DNA of 32,388 bases, taken from assembly GCA_002298995.1 (NCBI GenBank), contig DBMO01000048.1, positions 1 to 32,388 on the forward strand, given 5' to 3'. The DNA is from Desulfarculales bacterium UBA696. GTDB lineage: Bacteria > Desulfobacterota > Syntrophobacteria > Syntrophobacterales > Syntrophobacteraceae. The position numbers were made by a program, and so were the translations under genes. Shown here piece after piece: positions 21,588 to 30,490 of the stretch. Under the pieces are notes generated by a model that was not told the DNA's origin, ran no database searches, and was given only the letters and a program-made list of their open reading frames with translations. Position 1 is the stretch's first letter; every line of letters starts with the position of its first letter.

Positions 21588-22736
21588 ATGCGGGCCCTAT
21601 TTGCCCCGGCATCGGCAATCCGGGATGAACTGTACGGGGCCGGCTCGCGCCGGCTTGCCCGGATATGGAATACTCCAGGCCCTGACCTGCCCCGGGACGG
21701 TCTCATCGCTCTCCTGGGTGGTGCTTCGAAAGTATATGAGAAGCTCCTGCGAATCGATCAGGCACGGGCTTTGGCAAATCTGGAAAGACTTCCCGTTCGG
21801 GTAATCAGTGTTGGGAATATTTCCTGCGGGGGTACGGGGAAAACTCCCCTGGTGCTTTGGATCTGCCGATACCTTGCCCAAATCGGGGCAAAACCGGCAA
21901 TCCTTACCAGGGGCTATGGGCGAAGCGGCAAAGGTATGGCACGGGTTAACGCGCGGGGGGAAAGCCTTTATCGCCAGTCGGCCGTTTTTGGGGACGAACC
22001 GGTGCTGCTGGCGCAAAGCCTTCCGTCGATTCCCGTCAGGGTTGGCCGCGGGCGCGCGGAATCCGGCAGGGCCGCCCTTCTGGAAGACCCCGGCATCGAC
22101 ACGGTTGTGCTGGATGATGGTTTTCAGCACCTCACCCTCGCCCGCGACCTCGATTTAGTGGTCCTCGACAGCCGAAATCCTTTCGGAAACGGGCGCACGC
22201 TGCCCCTTGGGCCGCTTCGCGAGCCTGTCCATCACCTTCGAAGGGCCGATGCCCTGGTCCTGACCCACTCCGACCACCGCCAATTCGATAAAACGAAATC
22301 AATGATCGAAGAGCTTTTCCCCGATAAGCCCACTTTCTCATGCCGACACGGGATAGTTGGTCTCAGGTCTGATTTTGGATTTTTTCCAGTTGATGCCCTG
22401 GCGGGCAGAAAAGCCGCCGCATTCGCGGGGATTGCCGGGCCGGAAGGTTTTTTCGACGCCCTGGCAAGCCGCGGTATCGATGTCTGCGCCCGGCTCCCTT
22501 TCCCGGACCATCACAGGTACTCCGCCCTGGACCTTGCCCGCGTAATAGAGACCGCCTCGGGCAGCGGGGCCGAATTCATACTCACCACCGCGAAGGATGC
22601 CGTGCGCCTGCCCACGGAATTTCGGGGGGCCGTATTGACCGCGGATTTGCAGCTCGATTTTGGCACGGATGAGGAGAGATTCCAAAAATTTGTTCGAAAT
22701 AGGACTTGCTCCGCCTGGAATCCGCGACCTGCCTGA
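21588..22736 (+). CDS. lpxK: Tetraacyldisaccharide 4'-kinase
   Basis: A 382-residue inner-membrane-associated kinase that phosphorylates the 4' position of the lipid A disaccharide to give lipid IVA. The Walker A motif GNISCGGTGKTP is at 76-87, followed by LTRGYGR, GDEP (FGDEPVLLAQ), VLDDGFQH and PLGPLREP, all family-typical. The length is slightly greater than the usual 320-350 because of an N-terminal extension. The ATG lies 1 nt after the cytochrome stop, with AGGAAG upstream, so it is translationally coupled to that gene. Other lpx genes are not in the window. Its presence shows a diderm with lipid A. Confidence 0.95.
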   Translation: MRALFAPASAIRDELYGAGSRRLARIWNTPGPDLPRDGLIALLGGASKVYEKLLRIDQARALANLERLPVRVISVGNISCGGTGKTPLVLWICRYLAQIGAKPAILTRGYGRSGKGMARVNARGESLYRQSAVFGDEPVLLAQSLPSIPVRVGRGRAESGRAALLEDPGIDTVVLDDGFQHLTLARDLDLVVLDSRNPFGNGRTLPLGPLREPVHHLRRADALVLTHSDHRQFDKTKSMIEELFPDKPTFSCRHGIVGLRSDFGFFPVDALAGRKAAAFAGIAGPEGFFDALASRGIDVCARLPFPDHHRYSALDLARVIETASGSGAEFILTTAKDAVRLPTEFRGAVLTADLQLDFGTDEERFQKFVRNRTCSAWNPRPA

Positions 22737-22882
22737 TTCCTCATCTTTCCTCGTACTATCCGATGATTAAATTCACCTCACGCTTACCAGGCCCGCGGCG
22801 GGTTCGAGTCGTACCACGGGGCAAATCCCAAATATGCATCGTATCCATTAACCGGTTCGATTAGCTCAAAAGACAGTCGGGG

Positions 22883-24703
22883 TTGGATTTGACCGCCGAA
22901 ATTAAAAGAAATTTCCTCATCATCATTTCTTTGAGCCTGGCCTTTGCGGCGGTCCTTTGTCCGGCCGCCGGGACCGCGGCGCAGACCGCAATTAATTACG
23001 ACGTCGCCATTGAAGGCGTTAAAGATAAATCTTTGCGCGGCACGCTCGAGTCGGTTTCGAATACCTTCAGCTACAAAAACAAACCGCCCGCAACGTTGAG
23101 CCTCCTGGAACACAGGGCCAGGATGGATATTCCCGACATGCTTCAGGCGCTAAAGTCGGCAGGATACTATGAAGCCGAAATAGATGTGAGAATCGATGAT
23201 ACCCGGGACCCTCCGCTTGTCACCTTCCACGTCAAACCGGGGCCGGTATTTCGGCTCGAGTCGGTAAAGATTGAACTCACCAACGCTGAAGGGAAGCGGG
23301 CGGTGAAACTTCCGTCGCTTGGGTATCTGGGTTTGGATTTGAAAGACCCCGCACGGGCGCGGGACATTCTCGACGCCAGGGACAAAATAATGAAATTCTA
23401 CAAGGAGTTGGGCTACCCGATCGCCAAAATAGAAGAGCAGCGGGTGGTGGTGGATCACGAAACGAAGCTGGTGTCCGCTGTTTTCAAGGTTGACACGGGA
23501 CCGGCGGGTTATTTTGGGCAGACCACGGTAACCGGCCTGAAGAAAATAAACATAAAATTCGTTACCGGCCTGCTACCCTGGCGGGAGGGGGACCGCTACA
23601 ACTTCGAACTAATTTCGAAGCTGCAAAAGCGCCTGATCGACACGAGGATCTTTTCCCTGGTTCAAATCAAACAGGCAGAGGCCCTGGATGAGCGGGAAAG
23701 GCTGCCGATCACAATTGACCTCAAGGAGCGGGACACTCATACAATCAGCGGAGGTCTCACCTATCATACCGATGAAGGACCGGGGGCGAAAATTTCGTGG
23801 GAGGACCGCAGCCTCTTCGACGGGGGCGAACTGCTTAGAATCCAGGCGGGCGCATCAGGGATCGGATATTCGGGGGAAGTCCTCTATAAGGAGCCGCAGT
23901 TTCTCCGAAACGATCAGACCATGGCCTTCACCAACCGCCTGGCTTACGATCAAACCAATGCCTATAACAGCCGCAATTTGGATTCAGCGATAATCCTGGA
24001 GAGGGAGTTCCGCCCGGGAATACGCTTAGGGCTTGGACCGGCGGTAAGGGCCGAAGAGGTCGATCTGGTTGCGGACCCCCTCGCGCAAAAGCGGGATTTC
24101 ATACTCCCCTCTTTTCGCGCCTTCTTTAATCTCGATACCACCAAAAATCTGCTCGACCCGACCCGCGGCGGGCGGCTCGAAGTCCAGCTGGCGCCTTATT
24201 TTGACGTCCTTGAAACTCATGTCGGCTTTGTGAGAGGGCGAGTCAGCTACAGTCATTATGTTAAAATATCCGATGAACCTTTCCTGCTTTTTGCGGGGCG
24301 GGCCGCTCTCGGCTCGATAGTGGGGGCGGAGCGCGACGAGATTCCGGCCGATCTCAGGTTTTATTCCGGCGGCGGCGGTTCCGTTCGAGGGTTTGCCTAT
24401 CAGTTGGCCGGTCCTCTTTTGAATAACGATCCCATCGGCGGAAGGTCCGTCCTCGAAATCAGCACCGAGTTGCGAACGAAGATAACGGATAAAATAGGAC
24501 TTGTCTTCTTCTTGGACGGTGGGAGCGCTTTCGAGCCTTCATTACCGGACCTCGAGACCGCTATGCGATGGGGAGCTGGAATCGGCGGGCGCTATTACAC
24601 CCCGATCGGTCCGTTGAGACTCGACGTCGGGGTCCCCTTGAATCCGCGGCCAGGGGTGGATGATTCATTCCAGGTCTATGTCAGCATAGGGCAGGCTTTC
24701 TAA
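22883..24703 (+). CDS. tamA: TamA/BamA-family outer-membrane assembly protein
   Basis: A 606-residue Omp85-superfamily protein. A signal peptide ends near residue 33 (PAAGTAA). POTRA-type domains follow (AINYDVAIEGV, then LLEHRARMDIPDMLQALKSAGYYEAEIDV), and a C-terminal 16-strand barrel ends in GPLRLDVGVPLNP...YVSIGQAF with a terminal Phe, as in outer-membrane barrels. GRGSVRGF-like GGGSVRGFAYQLAGP is the conserved L6-loop motif (RGF) of Omp85 proteins. The start is TTG at 22883; an in-frame stop at 22862 and no ATG leave only TTG 22883 or 22889. The tamB gene begins 1 nt after its stop, which supports TamA over BamA. Confidence 0.92.
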   Translation: MDLTAEIKRNFLIIISLSLAFAAVLCPAAGTAAQTAINYDVAIEGVKDKSLRGTLESVSNTFSYKNKPPATLSLLEHRARMDIPDMLQALKSAGYYEAEIDVRIDDTRDPPLVTFHVKPGPVFRLESVKIELTNAEGKRAVKLPSLGYLGLDLKDPARARDILDARDKIMKFYKELGYPIAKIEEQRVVVDHETKLVSAVFKVDTGPAGYFGQTTVTGLKKINIKFVTGLLPWREGDRYNFELISKLQKRLIDTRIFSLVQIKQAEALDERERLPITIDLKERDTHTISGGLTYHTDEGPGAKISWEDRSLFDGGELLRIQAGASGIGYSGEVLYKEPQFLRNDQTMAFTNRLAYDQTNAYNSRNLDSAIILEREFRPGIRLGLGPAVRAEEVDLVADPLAQKRDFILPSFRAFFNLDTTKNLLDPTRGGRLEVQLAPYFDVLETHVGFVRGRVSYSHYVKISDEPFLLFAGRAALGSIVGAERDEIPADLRFYSGGGGSVRGFAYQLAGPLLNNDPIGGRSVLEISTELRTKITDKIGLVFFLDGGSAFEPSLPDLETAMRWGAGIGGRYYTPIGPLRLDVGVPLNPRPGVDDSFQVYVSIGQAF

Positions 24704-24704
24704 A

Positions 24705-27700
24705 ATGGAACAGTATCCGGCAGTAAGAGGTGCGGTCAGATGGTTGACCGGAGTATTGATATGCGTGCTCCTGCTTTTTGTCATGCTGCTTGCCTCCTTG
24801 CAGACATCAGCCGGCAAGACGGTGGTTTCCTCGCTGCTGTCGCGCCTTTTGAGCTCAAGCCCCGACCGGGTGGTTGTCATCGGTAAAATCGAGGGAACGG
24901 TACCCTTCGATCTCCAGGTGGAAAGGATTAGCGCAAGCGATTCTCAAGGGGAGTGGTTCTCCGCGGAAAGCGTCCACCTGCGGTGGTCTGCCGTGGCTCT
25001 GCTGCATGGGAAAATCCTGATCGGGGACCTTAGCGCATCCACAATCAAGTTTGAGAGGCTGCCGGCGGCAACGCACGGGGAAAAGGGCGCAATATGGCAG
25101 CCCCGAAAAACGCTGAATGATCTCAAGCGGGTGCGGGTCGAGCACCTGGCGGTCGGGAGTCTTTCTATAGGGAGCTCTTTGCTGGGGCAGAGCGCCATGT
25201 TTCGGCTCGAATCCCGGATAATGAATGAGCCGGTACAAAAGATTTCGTTCAACCTCGATCGCATCGACCAGGGACCTAAAACTTCGGCCGATATCGAGGC
25301 TTCGATCGAGGGCGACCCCCTGGTTTTGGCAGTGAAGGCAGCCTTTAAGGAAGAGCCTGGAGGACTGGTTGGAAAACTGATGGGGATCGAGCCTTCTCCT
25401 CTATCGCTGGCACTCTACGGAAAAGGGCCGATAGCTGAATGGAGGGGGACCATCGAGGGAAGCGTCGGCGGATACGGGGCGACAAACGCCGACATCGCTC
25501 TTGGGATCGATCAGGAAAGCATTGTTGACCTGAACGGAAAAATCCAGCTCGCCGAACCTTTCCTGCCCCCGCGCCTCTCGCCTCTCCTGGGCGGTGAAAA
25601 CTCTTTTAGCCTGACCGGCCGCTACCTGCCCAAAAAACTGGTCTCAATAGAGGCAGGCCGGTTAAGCGGCAAAGGATACCACGGCGAGATCTCCGGGCGC
25701 CTGGACCTGGAAACGCACGACCTGAAAAGCGACTGGGCGCTTGATTCCACCAATGTAGCCGTGCCGGAAAGCTCTGGAGCATCGAATACCAAGAGTGAAG
25801 TTTCCGCCCGAGGCAGCCTGTCAGGCAAACTCGAACAGCCGGAGGGATCGGCATCGGTGCTGTTTAAAAGGAGCCGTGCGGACGGAGTCGAACTGGAAGA
25901 GGTTCAGACAGAACTTCAGATCGAACCGCTCAGGCGGACAAAGCCCACCCTCTCCGGTCTTCTAATGAAAGGGACCAGCAGGGCACGATTAGAAAATTCG
26001 ACATCGGGGGTTCGGCCGGAGAGTTTGATTGCCTGGTCGCTCGAAACGGAAACCTCCCAGGCCGAGAGGCTTTTGCTGACCCTTTTCCTGCAAAACGAGC
26101 AAAATACCCTCAATGCAAAAGCTGATCTAAATACCGGAAAGCTTTCCGGAAATCTGGATGCTTCACTCAAGGTCGTCGACTTGAAGCCCGTGGGAGTTTT
26201 CACCGGACAGGATATCCAGGCGCCGGTCGCACTTGATTTGCGCATTCAGGCGTCAGGGTCGGAGAACTCGATTTCCGGCACCTTACAGGGCCAAATTACA
26301 CGCAGAGAAGAGTTTGAACAGCCTCTTTCCTTGCTTCTCGGTCCTGAATCTATCTTCTCCGGCAGCTTTAAATTCGAGGGAACCCGGGTGGACCTGTCAG
26401 ATTTCAAGTTTGGAAATCAGGTAGTCCAATTGACCGCGCAGGCCGGGGCAGATTTTTCCAACCGGATGTGGCAGGGAGACTGGAGGCTCGTCCTCCCCAA
26501 ACTGGAGCCCCTGGCGCCGGCGGCAGGCACGCCCATTTCCGGAAGCCTAGATCTTCGAGATACTTTTTCGGGCTCGATTGAAGCGCTCGAACACAAGCTT
26601 TCTTTTACCGGAGCCAATGTGGTTGTCTCGGGAAGAAAGCTCCCCGACATGATGGGAACGGTTGAGGCGCGCGATGTTCCTGAATCCCCTCGCGGAACCA
26701 TCCATCTCGAGGCGTGGCGCGGCGGGCAAAAACTTGCCGCATCCACTGCTTTTTCTTCGCGGAAAGGGCAGATCACCCTGCCGTCGCTCTCGGTCGAATT
26801 CCCCGGCGGAAAGCTTTACGGCAATGCTGCTCTCGACCTGCAAAAACATTTCATCCAGGGCGAAATAGAGGGAGCTTCAAAGGACCTGGGACCCCTCGGG
26901 CGAATCATTGGTGAAGAACTGGGGGGAAGCGCGGAGCTAAAGGGAAGATTTTCGCCGGGCAAAAAAGGCCAGGAAATCAAAACATCGCTAAGCGGGACCA
27001 ACATTTCAGGGCATTTCGGCAGGATAGGAAAAGTTACACTCTCGGCCGACCTGGCAAACGCCCTGAAATCGCCAGAAGGAACGATGAAAATCGATCTCGC
27101 GGAATGGGCAACGGGCGGACTGGTCCTGGCTTCCGGCAAAGCAGCGATAACGGCGGATGAAAAAGGCGGGAGCTTCAACGGGTCCGGGAAGGGGCGGTAT
27201 CGGGAAAAGTTCGATTTCGAGACCCAGGGGGGCTTTGGGCGAACAAAGGTCGGTGAAGAGCTTCGCCTGATTTCACTTAAAGGCAGCTACGGGGAACGCC
27301 CGTTCAGCCTTTCGAAACCGCTCGCGGTCGCAAGATCTGGCGCGAAAACCTCCTTTGACAAGTTGGCCCTTGTTTATGGCCAGGGCAAGGTCAGCGCAAC
27401 GGGCAGCCTCGATGCGAGAAGGGTCAAACTGGATGCCGATATTGAAAAGATGCCGCTCGATATTCCACCGGGCCTGGCCGCGCCCGATCTAACCGGGACC
27501 GCCAGCGGCCGGCTGAGCATCGAGGGAGAATCATCCCATCCGTCCGCATCGCTGAATTTGCACATCGAGGATATCCGCTCGAAGGAACTCACTTCAAAGA
27601 AAATCCAGCTGCCGGGAGTTGATATCCAAGCAGCCGTTTCGGGAGGCGCCGCGAAAATCAACGCGCGGGCGCAATCCCCGAACAAGGGTTCAATAGAGGC

Positions 27701-29069
27701 AAACATCTCCGCCCCGGCGAGCTTTTCTCTTCAACCCATGGCATTCTCCATGCCGCCCCAGGGCGCGCTCAAGGGCCTTGTGGAAGGCCGGACAGATCTT
27801 TCGACCCTGGCCGTCTTCATCCCCAGCCCGGACCATGAATTAACGGGACAGGCCGACGCCCGTTTCGAAATTCGGGGCACAACGGCAAGCCCGGAGGTCA
27901 GCGGGAAATTCCAGGTGGAAAAAGGGACTTATCAAAACCTCGCTCAGGGCACTGTTTTGAAGGACCTCCAAATAGATGTCAATGCCAACGGACGCAGGAT
28001 TGAAATAGCAAGGCTGCGGGCAACCGACGGCGGAAAAGGAACAGTTTCGGGCCAAGGCTGGATCGATGTGGATGTGGCAAATCATTTCCCCTTGAACGTT
28101 GACATCGTTTTGTCAAACCTGGAGTTCATCCGTCGCCCCGACGCAACGGTCACCCTGAGCGGGACGCTAAAAGCAACGGGGGCGGGCGGAAAAATCGATA
28201 TGAACGGGCAGCTCGAAACCTCAACCGTCGAGGTGCTCCTGCAAAAACCCCATCCGGTATCGATTGCCGATATGAACGTAATCGAGATTCACGGCGGAAG
28301 CGCTCCCCCTCAGGCAAAGCCCGCGGATATCGGAGCCGGTTCGGCGCCTTCCAACGTAACGGTTGCCATCAAGATCAATATGCCGGGAAAGATTTTTGTG
28401 CGCGGAAGGGGCCTGGACTCAGAATGGAGGGGAGATCTTACCGTAAGCGGAACAGGGAACAAACCGACCTTTACCGGGACCCTGGCAACCGTTCGAGGCA
28501 ATTTTGATTTCATCGGCAAAAGATTCAACGTCACAAACGGCATAATAAGGTTCTACAGTGGAAATCTGTCCGGATCCACGATCGATCTGACCGCCGAAGC
28601 CAAGGCAAAGGACATAACAGCCCGCCTCCTATTGAGGGGTCCCTTTTCTTCACCTGAAATAAAGCTCGAATCCGACCCTCCATATCCCTCCGATGAAATA
28701 CTTGCCAGGGTCCTCTTTAACCGTGCCGCCGGCAACATTAGCCCCACGCAGGCGGTAAGGCTGGCGGATGCGCTAAGGACCCTTTCCGGCCAAGGTTCCG
28801 TTCTCGATTTCCTGGGACGCACGCGCAAGGTGCTCGGCCTCGAACAGCTCGAAGTAAGAGATGTAGCCAAAAACGGCAAAGAAACGGAGATGGGCCTGGG
28901 AATCGGAAAATACCTGACCGAGGATGTCTACGTTGACGTGGAAAAAGGGGTCAGCAACGAAACCGGCAAAGTTTCCGCTAGATATGAGATAACCCCGCAC
29001 ATCACCCTCGAAGGAGAAGCAGGCCTGACGTCGGAAGGAATAGGGATTCTTTGGAAGAAGGATTACTAG
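24705..29069 (+). CDS. tamB: TamB-family translocation/assembly module protein (DUF490)
   Basis: A 1454-residue inner-membrane-anchored protein that spans the periplasm and works with TamA in outer-membrane protein assembly or phospholipid transport (AsmA-like group). One N-terminal membrane helix (about 15-32, TGVLICVLLLFVMLLASL) is followed by over 1,000 residues of repetitive beta-rich sequence with many G-x-L/V-x-G turns. The C-terminal DUF490 region (about 1120-1454) includes GNFDFIGKRFNVTNGIIRFYSG and DPPYPSDEILARVLFNR, hallmark segments, and ends in GILWKKDY. It starts 1 nt after tamA, so the two are cotranscribed. The stop TAG lies at the start of an octamer-period tract. Confidence 0.95.
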   Translation: MEQYPAVRGAVRWLTGVLICVLLLFVMLLASLQTSAGKTVVSSLLSRLLSSSPDRVVVIGKIEGTVPFDLQVERISASDSQGEWFSAESVHLRWSAVALLHGKILIGDLSASTIKFERLPAATHGEKGAIWQPRKTLNDLKRVRVEHLAVGSLSIGSSLLGQSAMFRLESRIMNEPVQKISFNLDRIDQGPKTSADIEASIEGDPLVLAVKAAFKEEPGGLVGKLMGIEPSPLSLALYGKGPIAEWRGTIEGSVGGYGATNADIALGIDQESIVDLNGKIQLAEPFLPPRLSPLLGGENSFSLTGRYLPKKLVSIEAGRLSGKGYHGEISGRLDLETHDLKSDWALDSTNVAVPESSGASNTKSEVSARGSLSGKLEQPEGSASVLFKRSRADGVELEEVQTELQIEPLRRTKPTLSGLLMKGTSRARLENSTSGVRPESLIAWSLETETSQAERLLLTLFLQNEQNTLNAKADLNTGKLSGNLDASLKVVDLKPVGVFTGQDIQAPVALDLRIQASGSENSISGTLQGQITRREEFEQPLSLLLGPESIFSGSFKFEGTRVDLSDFKFGNQVVQLTAQAGADFSNRMWQGDWRLVLPKLEPLAPAAGTPISGSLDLRDTFSGSIEALEHKLSFTGANVVVSGRKLPDMMGTVEARDVPESPRGTIHLEAWRGGQKLAASTAFSSRKGQITLPSLSVEFPGGKLYGNAALDLQKHFIQGEIEGASKDLGPLGRIIGEELGGSAELKGRFSPGKKGQEIKTSLSGTNISGHFGRIGKVTLSADLANALKSPEGTMKIDLAEWATGGLVLASGKAAITADEKGGSFNGSGKGRYREKFDFETQGGFGRTKVGEELRLISLKGSYGERPFSLSKPLAVARSGAKTSFDKLALVYGQGKVSATGSLDARRVKLDADIEKMPLDIPPGLAAPDLTGTASGRLSIEGESSHPSASLNLHIEDIRSKELTSKKIQLPGVDIQAAVSGGAAKINARAQSPNKGSIEANISAPASFSLQPMAFSMPPQGALKGLVEGRTDLSTLAVFIPSPDHELTGQADARFEIRGTTASPEVSGKFQVEKGTYQNLAQGTVLKDLQIDVNANGRRIEIARLRATDGGKGTVSGQGWIDVDVANHFPLNVDIVLSNLEFIRRPDATVTLSGTLKATGAGGKIDMNGQLETSTVEVLLQKPHPVSIADMNVIEIHGGSAPPQAKPADIGAGSAPSNVTVAIKINMPGKIFVRGRGLDSEWRGDLTVSGTGNKPTFTGTLATVRGNFDFIGKRFNVTNGIIRFYSGNLSGSTIDLTAEAKAKDITARLLLRGPFSSPEIKLESDPPYPSDEILARVLFNRAAGNISPTQAVRLADALRTLSGQGSVLDFLGRTRKVLGLEQLEVRDVAKNGKETEMGLGIGKYLTEDVYVDVEKGVSNETGKVSARYEITPHITLEGEAGLTSEGIGILWKKDY

Positions 29070-29378
29070 GAATTTAGGGATTCGAAGGTTGGAACGGGAT
29101 GTTGGGCTGCATCAGCCCCCGCTGCGGCATGGTCAGGACGGGCTGTTGCCCAAACCAGATTTGGATTCAAGTCCGGGACGGTATTGAAAATCGTCATTCC
29201 CGCCACCCGTTGTGGCATGGTCGGGAGACCATTCCACAACCTGCGGACCACGCCATAAGCTGCACCTCTTACAAAAGTCTGGGGGCAGGCTGCGATGCCA
29301 ACCCCCTTTCCGTCGCGTGTCCACGAGTAATGCTTGGTTGGATTAGGTTTTACCAAAAATGCTCCCCAACGAATTTGA
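29070..29378. repeat. Convergent spacer of octamer tract and GTTGCCCAAA repeats
   Basis: No gene is seen. 29070-29100 reads in 8-nt units (GGAATTTA, GGGATTCG, AAGGTTGG) straight after the tamB stop. 29119-29153 is a GTTGCCCAAA-family unit, and 29143-29204 repeats the sequence at 15499-15560 with few changes. A near-perfect palindrome GTTGTGG-CAT-GGTC...GACC-ATT-CCACAAC covers 29209-29240. The last 130 nt up to the DksA-BON stop show nothing recognisable. Confidence 0.65.
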
Positions 29379-30173
29379 TTATGGAATTTCGCTGAATTGA
29401 AAATTAGCCCCATTGAGGGCGCCAAAGGGATTTCGGGGCTCGCTGTACTGGCCGGCTTCATAAAAATCCCCCTCGCTGTCGTCGGCTCCTTCGAAGAGTC
29501 GACCCGCCAGTCCGTCGTTTTCCGAAGATTCACCATGCTCGGCCACTCCCAGGGCAGACTCCTCGACTCGCAAGCGGTCGGTAATCGTAAATCCGAGTTT
29601 CTCGCCAAGGAAGCGTACCAGTGCATCACGCTCCGAGTCGCCCGGGACCGTACCGTCCAGGTACAAAACCCCTCCCCCAAACGAAATTACCACCTCATCC
29701 ACATCGATATCGTGCTCCCCCTGGAGCCTTTCATAGACCGACTGCACAACCTGCTCGCCGGATAACCCCAGGAATTCGGGCGGAATTTCCGCCTCTCCGA
29801 CAGCTTCATGGATGCTCGGCAGGGCAATCTTCTTGTTTTCGAATTCTCGCGCGCAGTCTATGCACAGCCTGGCCCAGGGAACGGCCTGAAGCCGCCTCGG
29901 ATCTATGTCGTCGCCGCAGGCCTCGCAAACTCCGTAATCACCAAGAGTCATTTTGGTCAAAGCCAGATCGATCTGCTCGATCTCAACTTTTCCCGAGTGG
30001 TCAAGTTTGACGTATGGCCTGGAAATACTGGCCTTTTGCGCTTCTTCTTCTATTTCAATCGAGCGTTCCTCAAGTTCCTGCCACGCCGCGGCTATTTTTC
30101 TAACCCGCTCCATCAGGTCGATTCGCCTGTTCAGGAGCATATTTTTCAAAAAGGAGATTTCCTCTTGTGTCAT
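29379..30173 (-). CDS. DksA/TraR zinc-finger protein fused to a BON-like domain
   Basis: A 264-residue cytoplasmic protein. The N-terminal half has a helical hairpin (1-50) and a DksA/TraR-type zinc finger with C83-x2-C86 and C104-x2-C107 (YGVCEACGDDIDPRRLQAVPWARLCIDC). Residues about 138-205 (GEQVVQSVYERLQGEHDIDVDEVVISFGGGVLYLDGTVPG...LGFTITDRLRVEES) look like a BON domain, usually a membrane- or ligand-binding fold. An acidic tail follows. The ATG at 30173 has GGAGGG 4 nt upstream. DksA proteins act on RNA polymerase with ppGpp; whether this one does is unknown because the coiled-coil tip residues cannot be judged. The fusion is unusual. Divergent from the gene at 30491. Confidence 0.82.
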   Translation of the reverse strand: MTQEEISFLKNMLLNRRIDLMERVRKIAAAWQELEERSIEIEEEAQKASISRPYVKLDHSGKVEIEQIDLALTKMTLGDYGVCEACGDDIDPRRLQAVPWARLCIDCAREFENKKIALPSIHEAVGEAEIPPEFLGLSGEQVVQSVYERLQGEHDIDVDEVVISFGGGVLYLDGTVPGDSERDALVRFLGEKLGFTITDRLRVEESALGVAEHGESSENDGLAGRLFEGADDSEGDFYEAGQYSEPRNPFGALNGANFQFSEIP

Positions 30174-30312
30174 TTTTCCCTCCACGTAAAACAGGTGGTT
30201 GTTAAGTGTGGAAGGTAAGAGCAATGGGAGAATTGTTCAAGGGAGAAAATGATTATTGGATATTGTGGGTGCCATGAACCGGGGAAAAGGGATGGTCCCG
30301 GCGGGACAGGAA

Positions 30313-30340
30313 TTGATTTTTCCCCTTGCAAACTTATATG
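30313..30340 (+). promoter_or_regulatory. Possible promoter for the CoA-disulfide reductase gene
   Basis: TTGATT (30313-30318), a 16-nt spacer and TATATG (30335-30340) lie about 150 nt before the start. The rest of the 317-nt divergent spacer (30174-30490) holds no gene; its A/G-rich part (30215-30265) has a vague 8-nt rhythm. Confidence 0.35.
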
Positions 30341-30490
30341 TACTCGGAATACCGTTGATGTACTAGAATAAACAGGGAAAAGAAGCTGCCGCGGGCCCCC
30401 CACGCAATCCTGCTATGATACCTCCTTCCCACGGGGACCTCTGCGTTTCCGATAAACTTTTCAGACAATAGAGTCCATCCGGAGGGCAAA

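Noticed and set aside
22790..22830. GGTTCGAGTC near 22801 looked like the T-arm of a tRNA
   Set aside because: The flanking bases cannot form the 5-bp T-stem or an acceptor stem, and no anticodon arm is present upstream.
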